NCBI GenBank assembly: GCA_963662175.1
Contig: OY759215.1
Location: 56,933,213 to 56,997,212, forward strand
Source: Aradus depressus
Lineage: Eukaryota > Arthropoda > Insecta > Hemiptera > Aradidae
Direction: 5' to 3'
Length of the DNA stretch: 64,000 bases
A program made the position numbers and the translations under genes. The notes under the pieces were generated by a model. It had not been told where the DNA came from. It worked only from the letters and a program-made list of their open reading frames with translations, and ran no database searches. Positions 44,110 to 55,439 of this stretch are shown here, piece by piece; the first letter of the stretch is position 1, and each line of letters begins with the position of its first letter.

Positions 44110-44350
44110 GATGAGTAACCACATGCGGTAGGGAGGTTACCTCGCTCCTGCGCCCTATTGGTAAGCGGTGACTAATGCTGGGTGCTAGTATAATATGCGG
44201 TTAACATAATGACACGGATAACTACAAAATGAAGTTACATGACCCCTGTACCACGTTGGTGAGCGGTGGCCAGAGCGGGTTGTGGGTAACATAACCACAA
44301 AGGTTACCTCGCTCCTGCGCCATCGTGGGGAGCGGTGAATGGAGTAGGTA
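44110..44350 (+). repeat. Degenerate short repeat cluster
   Basis: GGTTACCTCGCTCCTGCGCC occurs at 44,135 and about 44,302, with a weaker form near 44,232, each followed by a GGTAAGCGGTG-like block. Unit spacing is irregular (about 97 and 70 bp). Function unknown. Confidence 0.6.
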
Positions 44351-44423
44351 CACTTCTCCAATTGCGACAGTCCTCCTAAATTACAGGAAGTAATCTATTT
44401 GTGAATTATAAGTGTATTCAAGA

Positions 44424-44555
44424 TCGAGGGTTCGAAACCCGGCCAAGGCCTTTAGGTTTTTTATATGGGAGGTGAAAAAAACCTTGAGCATGCATTCCTT
44501 CGGATGGGACGTTAAGCGATGGTCCCTAGGCTTTTCGATGTAATTAAACCCAGGT
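44424..44555 (+). mobile_element. tRNA-derived SINE family 1 fragment
   Basis: B-box region (GAGGGTTCGAAACCCGGCCA) and body (TTCCTTCGGATGGGACGTTA). It is truncated at both ends and ends near AACCCAGGTAGGCAAAA. Confidence 0.8.
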
Positions 44556-45004
44556 AGGCAAAAAAAGGAGCAATGAGGCATAGTAACTAACTACACGCCT
44601 CCTTTCGTTTTTTGTTGTTGTAATTCTGTTTTTTTGGATCAATGATATTTTAGAGTGCAGAAAATTTCAAATAGATTTAGGAAAGAAAGATCAAAATGCT
44701 TGGAAAACTAAAGACATTTATTATTTAAAAAAAATTACATTAAAAAAAAAACACTATCAAAAATTTAAAAAAATTAAATTTTGCTTACGTCTTCACATTT
44801 TCGTAGGGGAAAGATGCGAAATAGAGAGGATGAATGCGACCATTGCCTTGTTATCGAAACTTCGACTTTTAAGAATCAAGAGATTCAAAAGCCTCGATAG
44901 TAAATACAGAGAGGATTAGTTTCTCGCTATAGTTTCCCTAACTGTTTTTACATGCTAAACAATATTTGATCCAAACAAAAAAGAATTACAACAACAAAAA
45001 AATC
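44556..45004. other. No recognisable feature
   Basis: AT-rich DNA. Confidence 0.4.
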
Positions 45005-45225
45005 AAATAAATAAAACAAACGTATTTTTGAAATATTGTCTGTTCCACCAAAGATGGATGCCTTACAACATCGTCAGGTCTAGTTATGAACTCATGTGGT
45101 ATGGTATGTAGACATGAGTTCATAACTAGACCTGACGATGGTGTGTGACGATGAAACCGGTAGTTTTGTAAATATCTTTGGTAGAATAGACAATATTTCA
45201 AAAATAAGTTTGTTTTATTTATTAC
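45005..45225. mobile_element. PLE-type palindrome matching the 49.6-kb PLE end
   Basis: Arms at 45,005-45,093 and 45,112-45,225 share GAACTCATGT/ACATGAGTTC, CTAGTTATGAACTCATGT, AGACCTGACGATGGTG and GACAATATTTCAAAAATA. The right arm continues into AAGTTTGTTTTATTTATT. The same CATAACTAGACCTGACGATG to TTTGTTTTATTTATT sequence forms the end of the PLE at 49,575-49,688, which follows an endonuclease frame. This directly links the palindromes with PLEs. A short asymmetric insertion (GTGTGTGACGATGAAACCGG) is found in the right arm. Confidence 0.8.
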
Positions 45226-46364
45226 AAGTTCCACAATATGTCCGCGTTCCTCAACTTAGAAAAAATCAAATTTTGAGAGTTCGCCGGATTTTTGTGGAGC
45301 AGTGTATGGTGATTTTAATTTATTCTAATACTAAACAGTTCATATTGTTTAGACAGAATCCTTTTCATGTCTGTTCATGTACTATTTCCCCATCAAAAAA
45401 ATAATTTTCGAAATCTTTAAATGATCCATTTTCTCAATAGATGTTTTTTTCACCCACTTTATACATATTTTTATTTATCTCCATGACTTAGGTCTTCCGC
45501 TTTAGTTCTACACCTGTATTAATGATGATGCCATTGGTTCGGATGTTCCTGGGGGAAATCGGACTTGTCAGAATAATGTTCTATCGATTTCATGTCCTGA
45601 TGCCAATCTAACGTGTTAATTAAACAAACTAGTCTGTCTCTCTCAGTATACAATAATTTGAGAGTGAGGATAATATTTTTTTAATGTCATGATAATCATT
45701 GAAAATCTAAAAGAGACATACCTGCATATATCGATTTATTAAATAGTATTTTTATTTTTACTGGTAATCACGGCTACTAAATTTACATAGTTTTGCCAAA
45801 AACCACATTTTTAAGGTGTTGTTAAAAACCTTTTTAGATTGCTAGATGCCTTATTGCTATTAATGTACGACTGCAACGTTCGGGAATGCATTTTATAGGT
45901 CTATGGATCTTTGTACTTGCAACCCAGGGTTAATCGCTTGCTTCAAGTTGACGTAATGAACAATATATTGTTCGAGTGGATTAAAATACGTAACTATTTT
46001 TTTTTACTTTCCCGCCTAGTAATTCAAGTGAAAATGGATGATCGTAATGCACTGTATATAGAGGGATTACGTTACTTCGACTTCTAGAACAATATCCCTT
46101 ATCATCCAAGTTTCAAATATTTATATACTCTCAGGTTCTGTCACCCATTCAAGGTAGTCATGGCGTGCTCGTTATAAGCTTTTAAGATTATTATATAACG
46201 GTTATTAGCCGTGGCTGACCCTCTCAAATTCCCGCTTTCGAAAAATAATCTAATAATTGTTTTGATTTTACGTAAATTGAAAAATGAAAAATCAGCGTGA
46301 AGTTTCATGAGTAATCGTTCAACCGTGAAGGAGCTAGAACTAATTTTATGCCCCCTCATTCAAA
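45226..46364. other. No recognisable gene
   Basis: AT-rich DNA with short chance frames. Confidence 0.4.
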
Positions 46365-46825
46365 ATGTTTAGACGGCACATAGCCTATGTTCCAGACGAG
46401 CTTATAACGACGCTACATGATAAATTTCATGAATGGCATTATGTTGGAACAAACACACATAATTGCCATTCCAATATTATTAGTATACATTTTTTTATTA
46501 TGATTTTTTTATTATGCCTTGTAAAATTTTGTCGCAACTCTTGCAACAACCAATTGGTGAGGACGTTGTGGATGAATGTTTTCAGAGGAAGGCCACTCAT
46601 CGGTTGCTCCTCAGGGCAAAATTTCGAAGTAATGTAAATTATTTGAGGACCTATTTGTGTACGAAGAATTGTATGATTATTTATTACTCCCGGGATACTA
46701 AGGTTTTAAAAGGAACAAGAAAAATGTGTTGGACAAGCAGTGCAGCCGACAGAAAAAATACTTTACCATCCACGCTGCTCGACCACCCCGTGATTCATAA
46801 ACATTTTATGTGTAAGGCACATTAA
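46365..46825 (+). other. Two overlapping open frames, uncertain
   Basis: Frames at 46,365-46,637 and 46,514-46,825 overlap in different phases. The upstream part of the first (FRRHIAYVPDELITTLHDKF) and the downstream part of the second (VDECFQRKATHRLLLRAKF) both look protein-like, as if one gene had a frameshift near 46,520. No family is recognised. Confidence 0.25.
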
Positions 46826-47261
46826 ATGTAAACATTCTGACAAACAGTGCTTTACAGGGCCCCACCTGATTGAAAAAAATATATGTACATGTATATAAGA
46901 TTTATGTAAAACCCAGAAAATAATAACATACAGAACAGTGCAATTTTTGATAAACCCCCTAATTATAATTATAATAATTATTATAAGGCAGCTTACACAT
47001 AATACTGCTTGATATAAAGAATTAATTTGTGTCAAGTGTTGTTTGAAGTTAGGCATGTCATCGCCCGGTCCATTTTAAGCTCAATTACGGTCATTAACGT
47101 TAACTTTCCACCTGGTTCTTAGTTTCAACTTGTATAATTATGGCTAAAGTGAAGAGATTCAACTTTGAAGTGTTGTCGGTGTACATAAGTTGAATTTGGG
47201 AGTTACATCAACCACAGGAGAGTAAGCTGTCACGTCATTATATTAACACGTCCGTAGTTGT
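46826..47261. other. No recognisable feature
   Basis: AT-rich, with an ATTATA-type simple repeat near 46,960-46,985. Confidence 0.4.
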
Positions 47262-48060
47262 TTGTTAACCACATTTGTAAGAAAAAGTGGGAGGGAATTC
47301 AACTATCTTGGGGCTCTGATCATAGAAGATAATGACGTTAACCACGAAATAAGAATTACTCTAGGGAACAGTCTATTTCGTGTCCAAAGAATACTCAATT
47401 TTCGCACCTTAACGAGGAGGGCCAAGCTAATTGTTTATAAAACTATCCAATTGTGATATACTGGTGAAACTTGGTCGTTGACAAAAGAAAGAACTACTGT
47501 GGGAACGGAAGGTACTCAGAAACATTTCTGGACCTATTTTCGAGAACGGTAGATGGCGTATCCGGAAGAACAAATAATTGAGAGATCTCTACGGGGAGTC
47601 CGACCTGGTGACCGTTTTCAAGCAGGCGAGACTGCAATGGTTGGGCCACGTAAAGAGAATGGGACGAGAAAGACTCCCTAAACAAGCCCTCTATGGTTGG
47701 CCAGGCGGTGCAAGAGAAGAATAAGACCTAGGACTCTGTTGGCTGAACGATGTCGAGGCGAATCTCGGAGTGTTGGGCATCAGAGGATGGAGGGAAAAGG
47801 CTTTAGATCAAGACGCATGAAGGAGTATTGTGACGTAGGCCCGGGTTCATTCAGGACCATAGTGTCGCGGGATGAAGTAATAACAGCTTTGGACAAGGAA
47901 ATTCCAGGGGTGACCAGGATCTGAAGTATGTGGAGGAGTGCGAGTATCTAGCAGTGAAGATTGTTGGGTGTCGAATAGGATGAAGATGTTCAGCAGGTTC
48001 TACTACCAACTCAGCAACACTCTCATCAGGAAAAGGAAAGAGAGCAACGAGAATATACTG
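47262..48060 (+). pseudogene. Decayed RTE-like reverse transcriptase C-terminus
   Basis: Across several frames the order is FNYLGALI (about 47,297), ETWSLTK (about 47,465), RNISGPIF with GRWRIRKN (about 47,520-47,570), LRDLYGESDLVTVFKQARLQ with WLGHVKRMG (about 47,580-47,665), and WLNDVEANLGVLGIRGWREK (about 47,741-47,800). This series is characteristic of the thumb and C-terminal region of RTE-type non-LTR elements. At least three stops or frameshifts separate the pieces. A weaker second echo (KYVEECEYLAVKI, about 47,920-47,957) may be a duplicate or another copy. Confidence 0.75.
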
Positions 48061-48339
48061 TAGATCAACAGGGCCGTCTTGAGCGGTGGACAGAGATCAC
48101 GGCTGTAGCAAGACAGCTTCTCGGGAAAAATATCAAATTACAGGAAGAATCTACCTCTCAAGTTATAACGAGAAAAGGAGAAAAACAAGAGCGAATGAAG
48201 AATCTCCACCCCCGATAAATTTTTAATTTCTGAATTGGTACCATTTAGGTAATTGAAATTATGTATCACCCATAATTATTCTAAGTTATTAAATTTAGTT
48301 CCCCTCCTCTTTCGCGTTTTGTCATTAAATCCCTAGAGT

Positions 48340-48740
48340 ACCCTAAGTACAGTTTATGTAATCGATCAGAAATTCGAAGTTGAGTTTTTAGATGAATTTC
48401 ATGTTATTTGACCCCTTATTTCAAAAATGAAAAAAAATAAAAATAAATACAATTCCTAATTGTGTTCTTGTGAACACGATAACTCGTGATAAAATGAATG
48501 TATTGACACAAAATTGTAAATGAATAACCACAACCTCATAATGGGAACTCCCTGTGATTTTCAATTAAATTGGTCGAAGGAAAATGGGGGATCTCTTCGA
48601 TGTAATGTATCGACATGAAATTTACTATTAGGATTTCGTAACCTCTGTGTCAAATATTGTTAGTGTTAAAGGGAGAGCGTACACTTCGTTGATTATTTCG
48701 TGCTGGGGAAGTACATTTATCATCGGATAAACCGAATATT
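48340..48740 (-). repeat. DRF copy, reverse orientation
   Basis: From TAATCGATCAGAAATTCGAA and TGTGAACACGATAACTCG to GTGCTGGGGAAGTACATTTA. The final hairpin is decayed. Confidence 0.75.
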
Positions 48741-48918
48741 TTATTTGTATAAATACTATTTGAGAAGAGAGATGCTTTATATAATATACTTTAATTAATT
48801 TTAGGCCCCTTCAAGTTTTAAGGTTTATCTTTATTGTATTTTGGGGTCCCTGTTTTTTTTTTTTTTTGACATCCTTTATGTGAATTCACTGGCACTTGAA
48901 TTCATTTAATCCTTCTAA

Positions 48919-49218
48919 GTTGAGAAAGTACAGTGCAGTCAATTATACATTGGACAGACAGGACGTCGTTTTAAGGAAAGAATTAAAGAACACACGGCTG
49001 AAATAAAGAACCGAGGAAACCGTTCTACATTCGCGACTCACATAATTGACAATAGCCACACTTTCGACCCATCTACAGGCATCAAATATCTCCATTATTG
49101 CCCAAAAAGCAGGCTACTTAATAGCTTAGAGCAATTAGAAATAAATAAAGCTAACAAAAGGAACATTTGTATGAATGACCAAATTTATTTCAACTATTCC
49201 CCTTTGTTAACACCCTAA
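48919..49218 (+). pseudogene. PLE endonuclease (GIY-YIG) C-terminal fragment
   Basis: An uninterrupted frame of about 100 codons reads YIGQTGRRFKERIKEHTAEI, the second strand and conserved Arg/His/Glu region of a GIY-YIG nuclease. It continues through FATHIIDNSHTFDPSTGI to LLNSLEQLEINKANKRN and stops at 49,216. The first GIY strand is degraded (reads VEKVQC where a GVYKL-like strand is expected). In Penelope-like elements this nuclease follows the reverse transcriptase, which is not present here. The element end follows at 49,575-49,690. Confidence 0.85.
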
Positions 49219-49325
49219 ACCAGTTCTGTTTCCACATATATGTTTGTATTATCTGTTATTAATATTTGGTTCCACATATATGTTTCAAGTTATCTAAATC
49301 TTAACATTATTATTAATTTTATTTC

Positions 49326-49412
49326 TATTTTTATTATTTACTTGTATTTGTACTTATTTATTTGTTATTTTTATTATTTACTTGTATTTGTACTTATTTA
49401 TTTGTTATTTTT
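49326..49412 (+). repeat. 40-bp tandem duplication
   Basis: CTTGTATTTGTACTTATTTA recurs at 49,341 and 49,381, two copies of a 40-bp unit plus flanks, inside the PLE 3' untranslated region. Confidence 0.85.
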
Positions 49413-49574
49413 CCACGTATTAGTCTAGTGACATTGTTTTATGTAAATTTAGAACTAGGTTTTGTTAAGAAATATTTCATGAGTTAGCTAACGGTACAGC
49501 CGGGGGACTCCCAAGTTCTAATAGCACCCTTTGACCTGAGATGTATTTGAAGGGTCGCTCTCTGCAAACTGACT

Positions 49575-49690
49575 TAGTTCATAACTAGACCTGACGATGG
49601 TATAAAGCCGAAGCCGGTAGTTATATATATATATATATCTTTAGTGGAATAGACAATATTTCAAAAATAAGTTTGTTTTATTTATTCGTT
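49575..49690 (+). mobile_element. PLE terminus with hammerhead-like motif
   Basis: TTCATAACTAGACCTGACGA, then GG/CC stem sequence, then CCGAAGCCGG, a TA microsatellite, and GACAATATTTCAAAAATAAG to TTTGTTTTATTTATT. It is shared with the arms of the 45.0-kb palindrome. Confidence 0.75.
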
Positions 49691-50204
49691 TAATCCAGCA
49701 TTTTTATTATTTTTTTCAAACATTTTTAGGATAAGAATGGATTTCTTTTTTTAATGTAAATAATTTAAATGAGAAAATATTAATTGAAAAACACTTGATA
49801 TAAAGGGAGGGGGTATGGCAAACAAGATTTGCTGTTTGATTTGCCATTTGCCTTTGGTTTGTTTATCCTCCATTTACCTTCCTATTTGCCTCACGCCCGC
49901 TAATTAGGCTCACTTTGTAACTGTTACTTTCAAAGTAGATATTTTGACTGGTAAGTCAATAATGCTATCCGTAGACATACTTTGGAAAGGAGGTGGTGGT
50001 AGATGGGGGGGGGAGGGGGGGGGGGGGGGGGTTTAGAGGCAACAGACCTCCCTCTGCAAAGTCCTAAAAGAAGGTTATCAAAACCTCGTCCCGGAAACTG
50101 ATATTTTTTTCGTCCCTAGGCCTGAAAAATAGTCGTAAAAAGTTGCTCATCATTTTCGGCCTGAGTGGGATTACAAATACAGGCGGCTCCTTGAGTGGCA
50201 TCCT
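49691..50204. other. No gene; G-rich tract
   Basis: A G-rich run of 27 bases with one interruption (50,005-50,031), not clearly part of a known element. Confidence 0.5.
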
Positions 50205-50290
50205 TTCTACTTTCCCACCTATATCAAGTATAGGGAAAATTTATGATTTCGTTAAGAAATTTTCCCCTGAATTTCATAATTTACAACTCC
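50205..50290 (-). repeat. DRF end fragment, reverse
   Basis: TTTCCCACCTATATCAAGTA and AGGGAAAATTTATGATTTCG with GAATTTCATAAT, the terminal hairpin end of DRF. Confidence 0.6.
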
Positions 50291-50689
50291 CTGATTCCAA
50301 ATATTGTCCAATTAGGACCTTAAAGTATTTAGAGAAGATAACATCCTGCAGGCTGCAAAAAAAAAGTTAATGCTTCCAAAAAAAAATTGATCCAAATATG
50401 GTGTTAGGTTGGAGACTGGCTTGTCATATTTCATTGAAAGTTGATGTGTTTCAAATGTCGCAAAACCGTTTTGCCAAAATTTGTTACAGACGTATCGTTG
50501 AATTGGGCTCTTCTAGAGATAAGACTTGATAATTATATCTAGCTATAATTGGGTAACTCAAGTAAAATAGGCCTTACATGAGGGTTCAATGTCCATTATA
50601 AGAAACCTTAATTTGTTAATTTCGAGTCCGGAACAATAATCAAAATTATAGCTTAATTATTATTCTGTAAATATCGAATCAGAATTACC
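50291..50689. other. No recognisable feature
   Basis: Nothing supported. Confidence 0.4.
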
Positions 50690-51390
50690 ATGAAAAAAAA
50701 GGCAGTGTACTTCCCCAGATCGAATATATCTATTCTATTGATATTTGACAGGTTATGTTTTTATTGGGTTTTGACTTTCAATATGAAATTTCATGTTGAA
50801 ACGTTCATTACATCGGCAATTATTGGGGTTTTTGAGTTGAGCCCCCCTCCGATCCTCTCCCTTTTCCCTCTCCCGATTCCGCTGAAAATTAATAAGTGTC
50901 GTCATGAGGTTTTGAATTCACATACAAAATTTTGTGTCGATAGATTCATTACAACAACATCAGTTATTCGAGTTGTTGAGTTAAGCCTCTCCCCCCTCCC
51001 CTTTTGCTGATTTAGCTGAATATCCATATATGACGTCCTTATGGGATTCTGGTTACACATATAAAATTTCGTCTCAATACATTCATTCGATCAGCAGTTA
51101 TTAGAGTTTTTATGTTAATCTTCTCTCCTAATCCCCCCTTTCATTTTGTTGGTTTGGCTGAAAAAAAATACTTGTCTTCGTTAGAGGGTTCTGGATTCAC
51201 ATATAAAATTTCGTGTCAATTCATTCATTCTACCGGGAGTTATCGTGTTCGCAGACAGACATTTTTTTTCTTTTCATATTTGGACTCTAAAGGTCAGAAA
51301 ACATGAAATTCCGTTGGAAATTCCCCTTCGAATTTCTGACCTATTTCATAACTTCCCCCATACTTCGTGTAGCTGGGAAAGAAAAAAAAT
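50690..51390 (+). repeat. DRF copy, forward, four internal units
   Basis: From CAGTGTACTTCCCCAGATCG through four internal units of about 130 bp (anchor TTCATTACATCGGCAATTAT and similar) to CCATACTTCGTGTAGCTGGG. A good copy for a family consensus. Confidence 0.85.
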
Positions 51391-51756
51391 GTGTAGCTGA
51401 ATCTGTATAGGATGCTACTAACATTGTTAGTATAAAAAATATGCCGATATTAATAAGACGTTAGGGGCGTGGCGGCAGGTGTAGAGCACACCCTCCTCCT
51501 CAAATATTGACATCGCAGCTCCCAGAAAAAGTAAACATTGTTTAAATATACGGGTCCTGCTAGCGGAGTTGGGAAGTTTCAACTTCAAAAAAATATATAT
51601 TTTTTAAAAATTAATATTTTGAAATGAATGAGCATCAGAATACTGTCACAGTCCTTCAACCTGTCAATTAATAAATATTCCACAATACATTGAGCAACTC
51701 TTTATTCACTATTTTCAAATGATTCTGTCTGTCCAAATGGAAGGAGAAAACACGTC
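51391..51756. other. No recognisable feature
   Basis: Nothing supported. Confidence 0.4.
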
Positions 51757-51935
51757 TAGTTAGTTTGTTGAGACTCATGCCCGGGCTCATACTACGAGGT
51801 TATATCACCTACTACCGGAGTACTCTTGTCAAGCCCAATATACTGTGGAAGTCCTAAATTTTGGATTATTCACCTAAGCTTAACGTCCCATCCGAAGGAC
51901 GACGTGCTTTAGGTGCTAATCTTGAGCTCACAACG
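51757..51935 (-). mobile_element. tRNA-derived SINE family 1, internally deleted
   Basis: Tail (TTAGTTTGTTGAGACTCATG), CTACTACCGGAGTACTCTTG, then a jump from TTATTCACCTAAG to CTTAACGTCCCATCCGAAGG and AATCTTGAGCTCAC. About 40 bp of the body is missing at the jump. Confidence 0.85.
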
Positions 51936-52669
51936 CTTTATATAAGTAATACAAATCTAAAGTTAAAAAAAAAAAAAACATTACTTACATATTTATGAAA
52001 GCTAGATCAAATAAACACTGAAAAAAATTATTTACAACTATATTAACTGATCATTGTTCTGGCACAATTCATGCAATAGCTGATTGAATGTTCTCTCTTA
52101 CCAGATATATGTTGGATTTATTATGAACTAAAAGATTCCAGGCATCACTATTGGTCAAATTTTACAAATGTTCTGGAACCAACTAAAAGGACTAAAAGTA
52201 ATAACTTGTACAATATTATAGTACCTATCTTAAAAACAAAGAAAACAACTTTTAAACACAAAACAAAGGATACAGGTTATGAATACAAATAAACAAATTT
52301 GAATGAAAACTCATTAAGGAATTGATTATGAAGAAAAAATAAGTAATATCAAATATCAATGTTAAAAATTGGAACTGTCTATTCTAGATCAACAATGAAT
52401 GTATGATATAACCTACTGACAAACATCAATGGTTCACTTCGAAACAGTATTTTTTTTCAATATTGCGAATGAATTTAAATTTATTTATAGTCACTTGTGT
52501 ATTTACTAAAGAAATATCAACTTGAATTATCTTTTATCAGTTGAAATTCATATGTTATTTATTGTATTAATTTATTTCGAGTTTGCGTTGCGCAATCAAA
52601 TCTCTTTTAAGCTCTTGCCAGCCCTCATGTACATTTATGACGCTTCAATTTTTACATATTTCAAAATAA
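51936..52669. other. No recognisable gene
   Basis: AT-rich DNA. Confidence 0.4.
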
Positions 52670-52760
52670 AAATGTAGACTGACCTCTCACAGTTATTATT
52701 TTGAGCTAGCTGACTTTCGAGGTTGTTCTTGTAATCAGCCTGTTTACAAAAATAATCTAT
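52670..52760 (-). repeat. PLE-terminus fragment
   Basis: TGTAGACTGACCTCTCACAG, AGCTAGCTGACTTTCGAGG and CAGCCTGTTTACAAAA match the left arms of the elements at 23.6 and 53.4 kb in degraded form. Confidence 0.6.
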
Positions 52761-52780
52761 CGCCCTAATATAAGTTTAAA

Positions 52781-52829
52781 GAGGGCGCCGGTAGCTCAGT
52801 GGTATGCGTGCTTGCTTACTGAGCTCAAG
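52781..52829 (+). mobile_element. tRNA-like head of SINE family 1
   Basis: GAGGGCGCCGGTAGCTCAGT to ACTGAGCTCAAG only. It carries the A box but breaks off before the B box. Confidence 0.85.
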
Positions 52830-52899
52830 CTCACCTCCTCTGCTCTCCCTTCTTTCTGTTCAGTCATTGCATTTGCTCCAATTTCCCAAAGTCCACTGA

Positions 52900-53340
52900 G
52901 AAAGTCCGGTGGCGTCAACCTGCTCCCCCTTCCCTTCAGCCGATTTCGTTGAACACTAATAGGTGCCCGTCCTTATGGGGGTTTGAATTTAAATATAAAT
53001 TTTCATGTTGATACATTAGAGAATTCGAATTTTGAGTTGAGCCTCGCTCTGATACCCCACCCCCTTGGTTGATTCCGCTGAAAATTAATAAATTTCTTCC
53101 TTATGTGGTATGGAATTTACATATGAAATTTCGTGTCACTTCATCTATTACAACGGCAGTTATTGGAGTTTTTGTGTTAAGCCGCTCCCCTAATCCCAAC
53201 GTCCCTTTGGCCAACATGTCTAAAAATCAGTAGGTGTCGCCCCGGTGATTTTGCAATCAGGACGTCGGAAAACATGAAATTTCGTTGAAAACTCAACATC
53301 TCGTTTCTGACGGATTACATAAATTCCCCTATACCTAATA
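52900..53340 (+). repeat. DRF copy, forward, start missing
   Basis: Begins in the C-rich segment and runs to the terminal GGATTACATAAATTCCCCTA. Two to three internal units are visible. Confidence 0.75.
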
Positions 53341-53357
53341 TGAGAAAAATAATATTT

Positions 53358-53740
53358 CGCAGGATGTCAAATATAAGGTAGTCTGACCTCTCACAGATTT
53401 TTATTTAAGTAATAGCTAGCCGGCTTTCGAGGTTTCCCTCATCATCAGGCAGTCTGATAAAAAATTTTTGAATAAAACTAAATAATAAAAATAAATAAAT
53501 AACAATCTACAACAACAAACATTAACAATTTAAAATATCATGGATGGGGTCAGACGAGTTATTCCTGTCCACCATCTGAGTCACAACTCTGAGTTTTTTT
53601 ATCAGACTGCCTGATGAATGAGGGAAACCTCGAAAGCCGGCTAGCTATTACTTAAATAAAAATCTGTGAGAGGTCAGACTACCTTATATTTGACATCCTG
53701 CGAAATAATCACTTCTCACTACAACAGCCATCTTCATATT
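53358..53740. mobile_element. PLE-type palindromic element, second copy
   Basis: Arms at about 53,358-53,465 and 53,590-53,705 share GTCTGACCTCTCACAGATTT, TAGCTAGCCGGCTTTCGAGG and CAGGCAGTCTGATAAA. The tail ACTTCTCACTACAACAGCCA and TCTTCATATT extends past the right arm (to 53,740). The same tail lies, reversed, at the left of the 23.6-kb element. The flanks (GAAAAATAATATTT left, GAAAATAATAATTT right) suggest an imperfect target duplication. The right-arm hammerhead-like motif has CTGATGAATGAGGG in place of CTGATGATGAGGG. Confidence 0.75.
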
Positions 53741-53937
53741 AAGGAAAATAATAATTTTTTTGGAAAAGTAAATTTTCGATAATCCAAATTTTCATTTTAG
53801 TAAATGCCATTTATATTTTCTTTAATTACTGTATTTTTATAAGTTGATAACTACCAACATTTATTTAGGATAATCAAAAGCGAATAGGAACCAGTGTTGA
53901 CACATCAATATTTACATTAAAATTTACTTTTTTTTGC

Positions 53938-53960
53938 GGGGGGGGGGGGGGGAGGGGGGG
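53938..53960 (+). repeat. G-rich homopolymer
   Basis: G15, A, G7 following TTTGC. Not in a recognised element. Confidence 0.7.
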
Positions 53961-54299
53961 ATGAATTCGCTCCATTATACAGTGTAAATATTATTTAATT
54001 AAAAATATCAGTTTTATTTTAAAGTGTGAAGTGTTACCAATGTCCGCTGATGTTTATAAATGTATCTTTGAGACGTTTTAATCATTTATTTATTTATATG
54101 AACTGAAAATGTATTGATTTTTATTTTCGAAATATTGAACAGTTTCATATTCTAGTAAGCTGTACCTTTATAGCCTGGCGGATCATCTCTCCATATATGT
54201 GTATATTTTAAAAATTTTCTTTGTTCAAAAACTGTATGCAAAAACCTATTAACCCAGTGTTCGATGTCTTTCTGTTCTTCTGTCTGCCTATGTTAGCAG

Positions 54300-54475
54300 T
54301 TAGTTTGACAAATAGACTGCATTTTTACACTCGCTATCTATAAAGCTCTAAGCATGTTGTTCCTACTTCAGATCTGATGAAAAATCGTTAGTCCGAAATG
54401 TCTTCAAGGACAATTTGTGTAGTTGCCAGTTATTCCTTAGAACCATAGATAATCAAATAAATAAAAAATGTATAA
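54300..54475 (+). repeat. Possible PLE terminus of another subfamily
   Basis: CAGATCTGATGAAAAATCGT followed by TAGTCCGAAATGTCTTCAAG has the CTGATGA...GAAA order, but stem II is not convincing. It ends near ATCAAATAAATAAAAAATG. Confidence 0.35.
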
Positions 54476-54479
54476 AACT

Positions 54480-54605
54480 ATTCAAAAATAACAATTTAAA
54501 ATTTTATGGATGGGGACAGATTCGTTATTTTTCCTGTTCCCAATCTGAACAGGAATAATGTATCTGTTCCCAGCCTACGACTACATTTTTATTTTGCAAC
54601 CTGTA
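54480..54605. repeat. Fragment related to the PLE-type palindromes
   Basis: AACAATTTAAAATTTTATGG with ATGGGGACAGATTCGTTATT matches the internal segment of the elements at 23.6 and 53.4 kb. Confidence 0.6.
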
Positions 54606-54654
54606 AAATATTTATTAATTAATTTATGTATATTTTTATAACTTCCACTGTTCC

Positions 54655-55030
54655 ACTGAAGTATAGGGGAAGTTAGGTAATCATAAATTCGATGTTGAGT
54701 TTTCACCAGAATTCCATGTTTTCTAAACTCTGAGTTCATAATCGCTTAAGGACCTCATGATTTTTAGTCATCGACCGAACGGAAGGGGAGGCTTAACACA
54801 AAAACTGTAATAACTGCCGTTGTACTGAATGTATCGTGACAAAATTTCGTATCTACAAAGGCGACACCTATTAATTTACCTCAAAATCAGCCGAAGGGAA
54901 GGGGGCTCGTTCAAAAACCCTCTTTATTGGCCGACTTATGTACTGATACAAAATTTAGTTTTGGGAATTCAGAAGCCCCTGTGTAGGTAAATTATCCATT
55001 TTTAGTCCAAATGGATCATCTATTTTGATG
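54655..55030 (-). repeat. DRF copy, reverse, end truncated
   Basis: GAAGTATAGGGGAAGTTAGG through TAACTGCCGTTGTACTGAAT to TTAGTCCAAATGGATC. Confidence 0.8.
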
Positions 55031-55439
55031 TATAAAAGGTTATTTAACAGAAATAAATATTATTAGTATTACTTTTCATTATCTAAGCCACCAACTCTAT
55101 CAAGCATGTCGGGGACTATTAGAAAGTTCTGTGTTGGCCGCATCCATATATATTTATAGGTATTTTCTTGAACTTTACTTGGCAAAATTTTATAACTGTG
55201 TTGTTTTTGTATGGTATACGAGATAAGAAGCTGAGTGGGATTTAAGTGGTGATGACGTTGCCAAAAGGAATGATTGATATTGACTGGAATCACAACAGAT
55301 TTGTGGAGAGCTCTGCGGGCGCCCCACCCCCCCGCGCCCTCCCTCAACCAGCTAGACTAACCAAATTAAATTATTCACAAGACTGGAAGAGGCCCCCCTC
55401 AGTAAAACCTAAATCCGATTAGGCTCTGACTCAATAAGA
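55031..55439. other. No recognisable feature
   Basis: A 92-codon minus-strand frame at 55,069-55,347 has no motif. Confidence 0.4.
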
